From: a virus | DNA: 64,000 nt | Reading direction: 5' to 3' (one strand) | Virus record (IMG/VR): IMGVR_UViG_3300005563_000029 | Location: 62,001-126,000 of that record | Part shown: positions 37,839 to 44,861 of the stretch, piece after piece | How the letters are laid out: each line of letters starts with the position of its first letter | Position numbering within the stretch: the first letter of the stretch is position 1 | The notes under the pieces: model-generated | Told to the model about the DNA's origin: nothing | Seen by the model: only the letters and a program-made list of their open reading frames with translations | Database searches by the model: none | Translations under genes and position numbers: made by a program

Positions 37839-38283
37839 TGATCTCTCCGACCCCAGGGCACTGTTCCTCGGCGTCATAGACCCAGCCGCACGCGCACACG
37901 ACCATGTCGCAGCCGTCGGCTTCGCTGTGAAAGGTGTCGAGGATGTCGTGGGCGCCGGGGCAGTTGGCGTGCTGGATGCGAAGCCGGTTCAGCGCCTTCT
38001 TCAACTCGGTGATCTCGCGGCGGCCGGCCTCGATGTCCTTGCGGAGCGCCGCATGCGTTTCGTCGCACAAACCGTGGTCATCGCCGGTCAGCAGCCACGC
38101 GTCGGTCACGCCGAACGCCTCGCAGATCGCGGCAAACTCCAGCGGCCTCGGCGTCCTCTCGGCGGACAGGATCCGCACAAAGTGCTCCGGTTCCATGTCC
38201 GGCTGCACGTTCGGCTGGTCGGTGGCGAGTTGGCAGATCCGCCGCCACAGTGCCGTGTCCTCGGGGGCTTGAACGTCAGGCAT
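37831..38283 (-). CDS. XRE-like protein with coiled coil
   Basis: 150 aa. N-terminal HTH-like part (FVRILSAERTPRPLEFAAIC, EAFGVTDAWLLTG), then a coiled coil (RKDIEAGRREITELKKALNR) and a C-terminal CDMVVCACGWVYDAEEQC zinc site. Probable regulator of unknown target. Confidence 0.6.
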   Translation of the reverse strand: MPDVQAPEDTALWRRICQLATDQPNVQPDMEPEHFVRILSAERTPRPLEFAAICEAFGVTDAWLLTGDDHGLCDETHAALRKDIEAGRREITELKKALNRLRIQHANCPGAHDILDTFHSEADGCDMVVCACGWVYDAEEQCPGVGEIND

Positions 38284-38644
38284 CAACGTTCCCTTCGTCC
38301 AGGTCGGCCAGATCGGGAGCGTAGAACGCAGGCAACGCCTCCGGCCCTACGTACTGGCGGCAGCGACACTTGCCGTCCCGGCCGTCACAGTGCCCTGTGG
38401 CCCGGTCGTGGAACGCCAGCCCGTGTTCGCACTGGCAGATCGGCTGCGCCGGCTTGGCCGCGTTAAGGGCGGCCTGGGCGCGCCGCATTTCCAGGGCGCG
38501 GTTCTCGCGACGTTCCTTGGCGATGCGCTTGCGGCGCTTGCGCCACGGGCGGCCAACAAGGACATACCACTTGTCGGCGATCCAGCTAAAGCCGCCGAGG
38601 AAGAAGATGATGATGCCCCAGTTCAGAATGTCGTCGGCGCTCAT
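38276..38644 (-). CDS. Membrane-anchored protein with Cys-rich tail
   Basis: 122 aa. LNWGIIIFFLGGFSWIADKW is one membrane segment, followed by a strongly basic stretch (RPWRKRRKRIAKERRE), then CQCEHGLAFHDRATGHCDGR and CRCRQYVG. The His-Asp-Cys motif is common to short phage zinc proteins. Function unknown. Confidence 0.6.
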   Translation of the reverse strand: MSADDILNWGIIIFFLGGFSWIADKWYVLVGRPWRKRRKRIAKERRENRALEMRRAQAALNAAKPAQPICQCEHGLAFHDRATGHCDGRDGKCRCRQYVGPEALPAFYAPDLADLDEGNVDA

Positions 38645-38916
38645 GGTGCGTATTCCTCAGGTTGGGTAGTGGCGGCTTCGGCAAGCGCCGCAAGCCCGGC
38701 CTGCGTCACCTCGTACTGCACGCGCGACGGCATCCGTGTCGCCGCGAGCGGGTCCGTGGCCAGCTGGCGCAGTTCGGCGTTCTCGGTGAGCAACTCGGCA
38801 ACGTCCGCGACGATGAGATTGAGTCCGTCGGCGTCAACTGTGTCGGTGCCGCTGTGGTGCCGCACGAGGTCGGCCAGTCGGTAAGCCGCTGTTGTGCTGT
38901 CGTTGGTGATGGTCAT
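38641..38916 (-). CDS. Hypothetical protein
   Basis: 91 aa; ATG at 38916. Helical with NLIVADVAELLTENAELRQL; no motif. Start of a unit; a gap with no support for genes (38917-39036) lies upstream. Confidence 0.5.
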   Translation of the reverse strand: MTITNDSTTAAYRLADLVRHHSGTDTVDADGLNLIVADVAELLTENAELRQLATDPLAATRMPSRVQYEVTQAGLAALAEAATTQPEEYAP

Positions 38917-39036
38917 GGGGTTCTCTCTTCGCTTGTTGATGTCAGTGGGCGCCGTTTGGCAAGTTGGAACCGCGCTTGTTGTCACGGGAGCGCCCGTGGA
39001 TTTCGCCAATGCGCCGGGCGATGGCGGCGCGGCAGT

Positions 39037-39156
39037 TCAGCAGCGTCCGCCGCGCTGTTTCGCAACACGCCGGCTGAAAAAGATGACCTTGCCGAGGCGG
39101 GACCGCAGGTCCCCGAACGACGGGCGCTCGGGGAGACGTGGCGGCCGGCGGGTCAC
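39037..39156 (-). CDS. Tiny basic protein
   Basis: 39 aa from GTG at 39156, which overlaps the stop of the upstream gene by 4 bases. VTRRPPRLPERPSFGDLRSR then KVIFFSRRVAKQRGGRC. The coupling supports it, the length argues for caution. Confidence 0.4.
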   Translation of the reverse strand: MTRRPPRLPERPSFGDLRSRLGKVIFFSRRVAKQRGGRC

Positions 39157-39431
39157 GAACCGCCTCGTGGGTTGCGGTCGGTGGACGGCCACGACCACAT
39201 GACGCCCCACGGCTTTTCGACGGCGACAAGGCCGACCTTCTCCGGAGGCTCGCACGTCAACACGCCATCGGTGAGGCGCTGGTGCTGGTCAAATGCGCTG
39301 CCGCCGCTAAAGGTCTCGCAGCAAAGCGGGCAGTGGGAGGTGCGGAGTCCGGTCCAGAACTTTCCACAGCGGGGATGGTGAATCTCGTCGCGGGGCGCGG
39401 GGGCGGTGAAAGTGGGGGTCTGGCTGTCCAT
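39153..39431 (-). CDS. FDXHR-type zinc-binding protein
   Basis: 92 aa; ATG at 39431. CGKFWTGLRTSHCPLCCETF then SAFDQHQR and WGVMW match the pattern of FDXHR-motif putative zinc proteins (C..xWTG.R..HC..C..TF...FD.H). Common in actinomycetes and phages; function unknown. Confidence 0.7.
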   Translation of the reverse strand: MDSQTPTFTAPAPRDEIHHPRCGKFWTGLRTSHCPLCCETFSGGSAFDQHQRLTDGVLTCEPPEKVGLVAVEKPWGVMWSWPSTDRNPRGGS

Positions 39432-39537
39432 CGGGATTGGCCCTTCCTGGGTTGGTGGGTCTGCGTGGAGCGCTTGGGATGGTTGGGGGAGAGTGGCGGA
39501 CGCGAGAGGGGTCTCAGGGGGTGGTTTCAAGATCGCG

Positions 39538-39669
39538 TTATCGCACGCCGCCGATCCAGTCCGACACGTGCGCCAACGCCCAACCCGGCCCCCACAAGCT
39601 CAGTCCGAACAGCACCAGCAGCCCGGCAGTGCCCAGGCTCTGAACCACCCAGCCGTCCGCGCGCTTCAC
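39538..39669 (-). CDS. Tiny membrane protein
   Basis: 43 aa from GTG at 39669, overlapping the LuxR-type gene's stop by 4 bases. VVQSLGTAGLLVLFGLSLWG is a clear membrane helix. Unknown role. Confidence 0.5.
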   Translation of the reverse strand: MKRADGWVVQSLGTAGLLVLFGLSLWGPGWALAHVSDWIGGVR

Positions 39670-40025
39670 GCCGCACGCCCCGGCCGGGCGTCAGCCCACG
39701 CCACAACCTGCTTCGCCACCGCCCGCAGCGACCCCAGCGGCTGGTTCGACACCACCATCCGCGCCATCGCCACCATCTGCTCCGGCACCTCCGGCGGCAG
39801 TAGCGGCTCGCCCGGCACCGCCAGCATCCGGGTGCGGTACGCAAGCGCAACCATGCCGGCCCGGTCGCCGCAGCCCATGCGCCGCGCCGTGTTCCGCAGG
39901 TGCGACTTCACCGTGTTCGTCTCCAGGCCGAGCTTTGCGCCGATCGCGGCGTTGTCCAGGCCGTCGGCGACCAGCGACAGGATTTGCAGCTGCCGGTCGG
40001 ACACGCCGAACGGGTGGGCGGTCAC
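39666..40025 (-). CDS. LuxR-type helix-turn-helix regulator
   Basis: 119 aa from GTG at 40025. Residues about 8-62 (VSDRQLQILSLVADGLDNAA, TNTVKSHLRNTARRMGCGDR) are a GerE/LuxR DNA-binding domain. No receiver domain, so regulation must be by level or a partner. The remaining 55 residues are helical. Translationally coupled to the WhiB gene. Confidence 0.85.
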   Translation of the reverse strand: MTAHPFGVSDRQLQILSLVADGLDNAAIGAKLGLETNTVKSHLRNTARRMGCGDRAGMVALAYRTRMLAVPGEPLLPPEVPEQMVAMARMVVSNQPLGSLRAVAKQVVAWADARPGRAA

Positions 40026-40432
40026 GCCGCGACCTGCCGCTTCGCCTTAGCGCGGGCACGGTCACGCTCGGACCTTCTGCGTCGCGCAGCCTCGGTGCGG
40101 TCGGACTCGCTCGTCGCCGCCCAAACCCCCGCCAGGGCATCGCCAAGATCCCGCTGCATGTCAGCAAGAAGCTCCTCGCAGTTCGCCAGGACCGGGCAGC
40201 TGCGGCAAGCGGTCTTCGCCGCCTCGATCTGTACTAGCCAAGCGCCGGTGTTGCCGCCGGGGAACCACAGGTCGATCTGGCTGCTGTTGGCACACACGGC
40301 CTGGTCGCGCCAGTCGGGCGCGGCCTCGGGCTTGGACGGTCCGGTGTACCGGGCCGCGCGGGACGCAACGGGCTTCTCGGTGCGCGGCAGGTGACCGCCG
40401 ATTGGGCCGTCGGTCCGAACGAACGGGGTCAT
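40022..40432 (-). CDS. WhiB-family Fe-S regulator
   Basis: 136 aa. Four cysteines at residues 47, 76, 79 and 85 (VCANSSQIDLWFPGG; ACRSCPVLANCEE) and the G-V-W-A-A-T turn (102-107) followed by a basic tail define a WhiB-like protein. WhiB proteins bind a 4Fe-4S cluster and often contact the principal sigma factor. Phage WhiB (for example TM4 WhiBTM4) can down-regulate host whiB2 and block superinfection. An N-terminal 40-residue extension is unusual. Confidence 0.92.
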   Translation of the reverse strand: MTPFVRTDGPIGGHLPRTEKPVASRAARYTGPSKPEAAPDWRDQAVCANSSQIDLWFPGGNTGAWLVQIEAAKTACRSCPVLANCEELLADMQRDLGDALAGVWAATSESDRTEAARRRRSERDRARAKAKRQVAA

Positions 40433-40740
40433 GATCCCTCCTCGGTGGTGTTGTTGTCGCGGTACAGCCGCTCCCCGGCCTCACCGAGCATGTGCACCGC
40501 GACCAGCGCCTCGTTGGTCGGCCCGTGCCGGCCGTTGCTGGTCGCGAAGGTGAGGTACATGTCCGAGGCGTGCAGCAGCACCTCGCCGACCACGGCGCCC
40601 TTGACGTCTGGCAAAGCTGCGGCGATCCGGTCGGCGAAAAGGTCAACGTCGTCGGCCATACGCTTCGGAAGCAGGCCGGCCACACGGCGGATCTCTTCGC
40701 GAGTAGCGAGGATCTGGTTCGTCATCGGGTTCGCGGTCAT
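40429..40740 (-). CDS. Hypothetical helical protein, related to 43019-43312
   Basis: 103 aa; ATG at 40740. LFADRIAAALPDVKGAVVGE then VLLHASDMYLTFATSNGRHG. The layout matches the gene at 43019 (MIRKEMPGADENLVGEIVMH). No known function. Confidence 0.55.
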   Translation of the reverse strand: MTANPMTNQILATREEIRRVAGLLPKRMADDVDLFADRIAAALPDVKGAVVGEVLLHASDMYLTFATSNGRHGPTNEALVAVHMLGEAGERLYRDNNTTEEGS

Positions 40741-41027
40741 CGCCCGCTCACCTGGTCCCGCGCCCACGCCTCGACGTCGATGTCCGCTTCGACCTGGAGT
40801 CCTCCGTCGTCGCCGACGATGAGCCGCTCTCCGGCGGCGAGAACCAGCGCCGTCGCGCCGAAAACGTTGGTGCCGCGCGGTGCGATGCGGATGACGCCGC
40901 CGTCCTCGGCGAACATCACCACCACACGCCAGCCGGCGCCTTCCAGGGCGCGGTCGATGGCGCGGGCCGTCGGGTAGGGGTCGCCGGTGTGGCGGATCAC
41001 GGTGGTAGTGCCGTTGATGGTCGTCAT
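40737..41027 (-). CDS. Hypothetical protein
   Basis: 96 aa. Beta-alpha-beta (VIRHTGDPYPTARAIDRALE, WRVVVMFAEDGGVIRIAPRG). Four-base overlap with the next gene. Unknown family. Confidence 0.55.
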   Translation of the reverse strand: MTTINGTTTVIRHTGDPYPTARAIDRALEGAGWRVVVMFAEDGGVIRIAPRGTNVFGATALVLAAGERLIVGDDGGLQVEADIDVEAWARDQVSGR

Positions 41028-41029
41028 GA

Positions 41030-41344
41030 TCAGGCTCCTTCGGTGGTTGCGGTTCGGATTCGGACTGCCGCTTCCCACAGCACCTCGGCCTTGGCGCGAA
41101 GCACCGCCCTCGGCTCGCCGGTGCTGACGTCGGAGTCCTGGTCGTAGCGGTTCGAGGCGGACTCCAGGTCCAGGGCGAACTGCTCGCGGATCTGCTGCTC
41201 ACGCAGCTTCAGGGCGTAGGCCAGCCCCGCACGCATGCAGCACTCGCGGTAGCCGTCGCCGTTGTCGTGCGTGAGGTAGCAGGTGTCGGCGGCGCCCGTG
41301 AACGGCCAGTAGAGGTCGGGGGTGTCGGGAAGGACGGTGGTCAC
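41030..41344 (-). CDS. Hypothetical protein
   Basis: 104 aa from GTG. Contains CYLTHDNGDGYRECCMRAGL and long helices. No catalytic motif recognised. Confidence 0.5.
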   Translation of the reverse strand: MTTVLPDTPDLYWPFTGAADTCYLTHDNGDGYRECCMRAGLAYALKLREQQIREQFALDLESASNRYDQDSDVSTGEPRAVLRAKAEVLWEAAVRIRTATTEGA

Positions 41345-41928
41345 TGGACGGGCGCCTCTCGGGAGTCGATGTCTTGGACCCACGTCGCGCACACCGCCGC
41401 GACCTGAAGCAGTTCGGCACGCAGCTTGAGCGGGTCGTCCTCGGCCAGCGCCTCGTAGACCTCCTCCAGCAACACCGCACGCCAGTCAGCGCCGCCGCTC
41501 CTGGCGAGGTGGTCGCAGGCGGCCCGCATCCGGTCGGACTCGCTGCGCATGACCGGACCGCCGGTGCCGTCCTCGCGGTGCTGCTCGCCGAACTTCGTGA
41601 CCTGCCGCACCTGCTCGGCGAAGACCTCCGCCAGAACCGGCGCGATCTCAGCGATGACGCGCTGGGTCTGCGTCGGCGCGCAGTCCGTGCAATAGTCGCC
41701 GGCGCCGGAGCAGTGCCAGCCGGTACTGCGCAGGTGGCCACGGGCGATTTCGAACCGTCCGTGGCTGGTGGAGTCGGCGGGCACCAGGTAGTCGCCGGTG
41801 TTCTCAACGCCGCAGTTGTCGCAGAAGACGGTGATCTGGCTGGGGTACGGCGCGCTGCCGTCGTTCAGGTCGGCCAGGCGCGGCGCGTTGCCGGGGGTGA
41901 TCAGGCCGGGGTGACGGGAGCCGGTCAT
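41341..41928 (-). CDS. MazG-like protein with zinc N-terminus
   Basis: 195 aa. Residues about 33-85 contain CDNCGVENTGDYLV and CSGAGDYCTDC, a zinc site. The C-terminal 100 residues (VRQVTKFGEQHREDGTGG ... LLEEVYEALAEDDPLKLRAE, then LLQVAAVCATWV) follow the all-alpha MazG-like nucleotide pyrophosphohydrolases of phages, with EEVYE in place. In many relatives an Asp or Glu follows ELxQ; here it is a Gln-Val, so activity is uncertain. Confidence 0.6.
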   Translation of the reverse strand: MTGSRHPGLITPGNAPRLADLNDGSAPYPSQITVFCDNCGVENTGDYLVPADSTSHGRFEIARGHLRSTGWHCSGAGDYCTDCAPTQTQRVIAEIAPVLAEVFAEQVRQVTKFGEQHREDGTGGPVMRSESDRMRAACDHLARSGGADWRAVLLEEVYEALAEDDPLKLRAELLQVAAVCATWVQDIDSREAPVQ

Positions 41929-42329
41929 CGCGGGTCTCCTCCGAGGTGGTCGATGTGCAGATCTCGCCGCGCGTCCTGCGTGAGATGCGGTCGCCACAGG
42001 CCCAGTGCGCCCGCGCACGGCACCGGCACGGACACCGGACGGACGTCGGACAGCACCCAGTGGTGGCGTCCCGGCTCGGCCCACGAACTACAGGCTCCGT
42101 CGCAGACGTGAATGTCGGCCAGGGCCGCGACGGCAATGATCGCGGAGCGGATGTCAGCACCGTCGACCCACGGCACGTCGTCCGGGTACGGGTCGGCGCC
42201 CTTGGCTGCGTGGATCAGTAGGGTTCCGCGCCAGGCGGTTCCCCAGGTGCGGTTTTCGACGCGTTTGTCGCCGTGGGCAATGAGCGCCGCCCACGGCTGG
42301 CGGATCGTCAGCGCGCGGATGTCGGTCAT
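41925..42329 (-). CDS. ASCH/PUA-fold domain protein
   Basis: 134 aa. ALTIRQPWAALIAHGDKRVE, NRTWGTAWRGTLLIHAAKG and SAIIAVAALADIHVCD are the conserved strands and G-x-K loop of ASCH domains, which bind RNA or modified nucleotides. Single-domain, likely cytoplasmic. Translationally coupled to both neighbours. Confidence 0.8.
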   Translation of the reverse strand: MTDIRALTIRQPWAALIAHGDKRVENRTWGTAWRGTLLIHAAKGADPYPDDVPWVDGADIRSAIIAVAALADIHVCDGACSSWAEPGRHHWVLSDVRPVSVPVPCAGALGLWRPHLTQDARRDLHIDHLGGDPR

Positions 42330-42553
42330 CGCCGCACCGCCTTGCGCTCCTCGCGGATGGTGGCGATGAACGCGACGCCGACCACGACGCCGACGATGAC
42401 GGCCACCAGCGCGGCCGAAATCCAGATCGGCGACAGCACCCACCACCACGACCACGTGATCTCGTGCGTGAGCTTCAGGGCGATGAACAGGATCGTCAGC
42501 AGGCCGGTGAAGCCGATACCTCCGCTGCTGGTTGCGCTGTTGCTGCTGGTCAT
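42326..42553 (-). CDS. Small membrane protein
   Basis: 75 aa with two membrane helices (FTGLLTILFIALKLTHEITW and LSPIWISAALVAVIVGVVVG), positive C-terminus. No family assigned. Confidence 0.6.
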   Translation of the reverse strand: MTSSNSATSSGGIGFTGLLTILFIALKLTHEITWSWWWVLSPIWISAALVAVIVGVVVGVAFIATIREERKAVRR

Positions 42554-42747
42554 GTCCGGTACTCCTCGTTCGTTTCGGTCGGTCTGGTCGGGCGGGTGCC
42601 GTACACGGCGGCCAGGAGGGCGGCGCGGTGGCGGGCGGCTTGGGTTTCGCTGATCGGCGCCGGACTGATCGGCTTCACCAGCCGCGGAGTCGGCCGCCAC
42701 CGTTCGGCTTCGAGTTCCGCCACCCGGGCGGCGGTCGCGGCGGTCAC
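42550..42747 (-). CDS. Hypothetical small protein
   Basis: 65 aa. Helical (AARVAELEAERWRPTPRLVK), basic. Coupled by 4-base overlaps. Unknown. Confidence 0.5.
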   Translation of the reverse strand: MTAATAARVAELEAERWRPTPRLVKPISPAPISETQAARHRAALLAAVYGTRPTRPTETNEEYRT

Positions 42748-43022
42748 GATGCGCTCGCACGGGCCAGGTCCAGCCGCGACGGATGCGGCTTGGTCAGGTC
42801 ACGCTGGCGTGGGCCGTGGCACGGCTGGCCCGGCAGCGCCTTGCAGAACGGGCACTTCACCGACTGCGCCAGCAGCCTGTCGGCACGGCCGGGACGATTC
42901 GCTATCTCCGGCGGGGCAGGGCGGGCAGCGGCACGCTCGGCATCGAGGCGCTCAGCCTGCTGCTGGGCGCGCTCGTGGGCGGCGATCGAGGCGATGCCGG
43001 CGGACATGCGCGGGTCGTTCAC
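42744..43022 (-). CDS. Phage-type zinc-binding protein
   Basis: 92 aa from GTG at 43022. Charged N-terminal helix, then CPFCKALPGQPCHG with His at residue 80 in KPHPSR: the C-x2-C-x7-C-x11-H pattern of short actinophage zinc domains that also occurs twice in the protein at 44109-44861. Confidence 0.65.
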   Translation of the reverse strand: MNDPRMSAGIASIAAHERAQQQAERLDAERAAARPAPPEIANRPGRADRLLAQSVKCPFCKALPGQPCHGPRQRDLTKPHPSRLDLARASAS

Positions 43023-43312
43023 GACGCACCGCCGCGATACAGCGCCGCTCCGGCCTGGGCCAGTGCAGACGAGACGAGCGGCGCGATCGCGTCCGGTCGC
43101 CAGTTGCGCTGCTCCAGCGTCCACGCCAGCCGTGCCGCAATCGATGCGGTGTGCATGACAATCTCGCCGACAAGGTTCTCGTCCGCGCCGGGCATTTCCT
43201 TGCGGATCATGTCCACGATCGCCGGGGCAAAGTCGATTGGCGGCGGGGAATCCTTGGCGGCCTCACCGGCGAGCGCGGCGAGCTGATCGGACAAGTGCGG
43301 ATTGATCGTCAC
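43019..43312 (-). CDS. Hypothetical helical protein, related to 40429-40740
   Basis: 97 aa from GTG. FAPAIVDMIRKEMPGADENL followed by a helix with H and S as in the 40429 protein. Between the DnaB-like gene and the zinc protein; function unknown. Confidence 0.5.
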   Translation of the reverse strand: MTINPHLSDQLAALAGEAAKDSPPPIDFAPAIVDMIRKEMPGADENLVGEIVMHTASIAARLAWTLEQRNWRPDAIAPLVSSALAQAGAALYRGGAS

Positions 43313-44088
43313 AGCGCACCCGCAGGCGGGAAGTCAACGATGCGGTGGTACTGCTCTTGCACGCGGGCGGTGATCGTGCGGGCCGCATCGTGCCGGTCCT
43401 TGGCTACGATCAGGTCGATTTCGCCGGGGCGGTTGTGGCCGTGGAACGTATCCGGCCGGTACGTCAGGATCAGCGCGTCGGAGTCGCCGGCGAACGACCA
43501 GCAGTCCCCGAGGTCGGCCATGACCGGCACCCTGTCGGTTCCAGCCGGAACGTCATCGCGGGCCAGCAACGGAACCGTGGCCACGATCGGGATCTCAGCC
43601 TGCATGGCCAGGATCTTCAGGTCCCGCGACAGGTTGGACGCCCGGTCCTCGGCGCTCGGCTCGCTGCGCAGATTTTCGAAGCCCAGCAGGTGTGCACCCT
43701 CGACGACAGCCAGCCGGGCCCGGGTCTTGGCGATGTGCTGGGTCACCCCGTCGATCGTGCGATCGGTGTTGATGAACAGCGGAGCGGCCGACAGAGCCTC
43801 GTCCACCTCGGCAACCCGGGACCACTCCTCGTCGCTGCACGTGCCGCGCCGGATGTGCATGAGGTCCACACCCGCCTGTGCGGAGATCAGACGCGCCGCG
43901 ATCTCGTCTTCGCCGGACCAGCAGCTGGTGAACGAGGTCGGGATGCCGTGATCGACAGCGGCATGCCGGGCGAATTGGGCCGCGAGAATGTCGGCGCCGT
44001 GGCCGTAGTGCCCGGCAATCGCAACCAGGCGGTGAGACTTCAGCAGGTATTCGAACCCGCTGATGTTGGTGGGAATGGGGGTGCTCAT
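43309..44088 (-). CDS. DnaB-like RecA-fold protein with degenerate P-loop
   Basis: 259 aa. The order of motifs follows the C-terminal ATPase of DnaB: hydrophobic strand LVAIAG, APLFINTDRTIDGVTQHIAK, RLAVVEGAHLLGF, SRDLKILAMQAEIPIVATVP, MADLGDCWSFAGDSDALILT, GEIDLIVAKDRHDAARTITA. The Walker A that should read GxPGMGKT is HYGHGADI (residues 27-34): both Lys and Thr are gone, and the Walker B Asp is replaced (VVEGAHLL). It may have lost ATPase activity or bind something else, perhaps serving as a helicase modulator. No DnaB N-terminal domain. Confidence 0.65.
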   Translation of the reverse strand: MSTPIPTNISGFEYLLKSHRLVAIAGHYGHGADILAAQFARHAAVDHGIPTSFTSCWSGEDEIAARLISAQAGVDLMHIRRGTCSDEEWSRVAEVDEALSAAPLFINTDRTIDGVTQHIAKTRARLAVVEGAHLLGFENLRSEPSAEDRASNLSRDLKILAMQAEIPIVATVPLLARDDVPAGTDRVPVMADLGDCWSFAGDSDALILTYRPDTFHGHNRPGEIDLIVAKDRHDAARTITARVQEQYHRIVDFPPAGAL

Positions 44089-44108
44089 CAGGCTCCTTCG
44101 GTGGGCAG

Positions 44109-44861
44109 TCAGGCGGCAGCCGCGGTACGGGCGGCGTCGATGCGGGTCTTGTGTGCGTGGTCGCGGTACGGCTCGCCAAGCTCGGTGCAGGCGCTTCCGA
44201 CGGCGGCCCGGCACTCCGGGCACGGGTTGGCGACGATCGCCCACGCCGCGATACGCGAGTCGTGCAGCCGCTTCATCTGCCGGCCGGTACCGGGATCAGT
44301 GCACTTGCGGTTCGGTTCGGCGTGACAGCGCGGACAGGAAACCTCCAGGCCGGCGGGACGTGCACTCGCCAGAACCTTGGCGATTTCCGGCGGCAGCAGC
44401 ATCCGCTGGTCCACGCCCGACACCAACTCGGCCAGCTGCCGCTTGTTGTCGTCCACGCTGCGCGTGATCTCGCGGGTGGAGTACGTCGGGACGTAACCGT
44501 CGCCGATGGCGCGAAGCTGGCGCTGATATCGCGCGGCATACTCGGCGCCGGTTTCGCCGTCCACGGGCTCGTACACGAAGTTCGCGTCCTCGTGTCGCCT
44601 CTCGCGGATCCCCCGGACGATCTCGATGATGACCGGCGCGGTCGCACGGAACCGCTGCCGCGGGTCCTGCTTCGGCCACACCTCGGCGTAGTAGCGGGTC
44701 AGCGCCAGCTTCGCGTCCTTGAAGGTGACGCGGGCGGCGTTGAGGTCCTGCCACCAGGCGACGTTGTCGGCGGTGCCGGTGCTGCGCTGGTCGCGCGCCG
44801 CGGCCAGGGCGAGGAGCTCGCCGATCTCGGGCAGGGTGATGGTTTCGTTCGCGGGGTTCAT
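44109..44861 (-). CDS. Helical protein with two C-terminal zinc modules
   Basis: 250 aa. Residues 1-155 helical (MNPANETITLPEIGELLALA). Then CPRCHAEPNRKC with RLHDSRIAAW, and CPECRAAVGSAC with DHAHKTRIDA: two copies of the C-x2-C-x7-C...H module also in 42744-43022. Placed between DnaB-like and replication-initiator-like genes, so a DNA-replication role is plausible but inferred. Confidence 0.65.
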   Translation of the reverse strand: MNPANETITLPEIGELLALAAARDQRSTGTADNVAWWQDLNAARVTFKDAKLALTRYYAEVWPKQDPRQRFRATAPVIIEIVRGIRERRHEDANFVYEPVDGETGAEYAARYQRQLRAIGDGYVPTYSTREITRSVDDNKRQLAELVSGVDQRMLLPPEIAKVLASARPAGLEVSCPRCHAEPNRKCTDPGTGRQMKRLHDSRIAAWAIVANPCPECRAAVGSACTELGEPYRDHAHKTRIDAARTAAAA

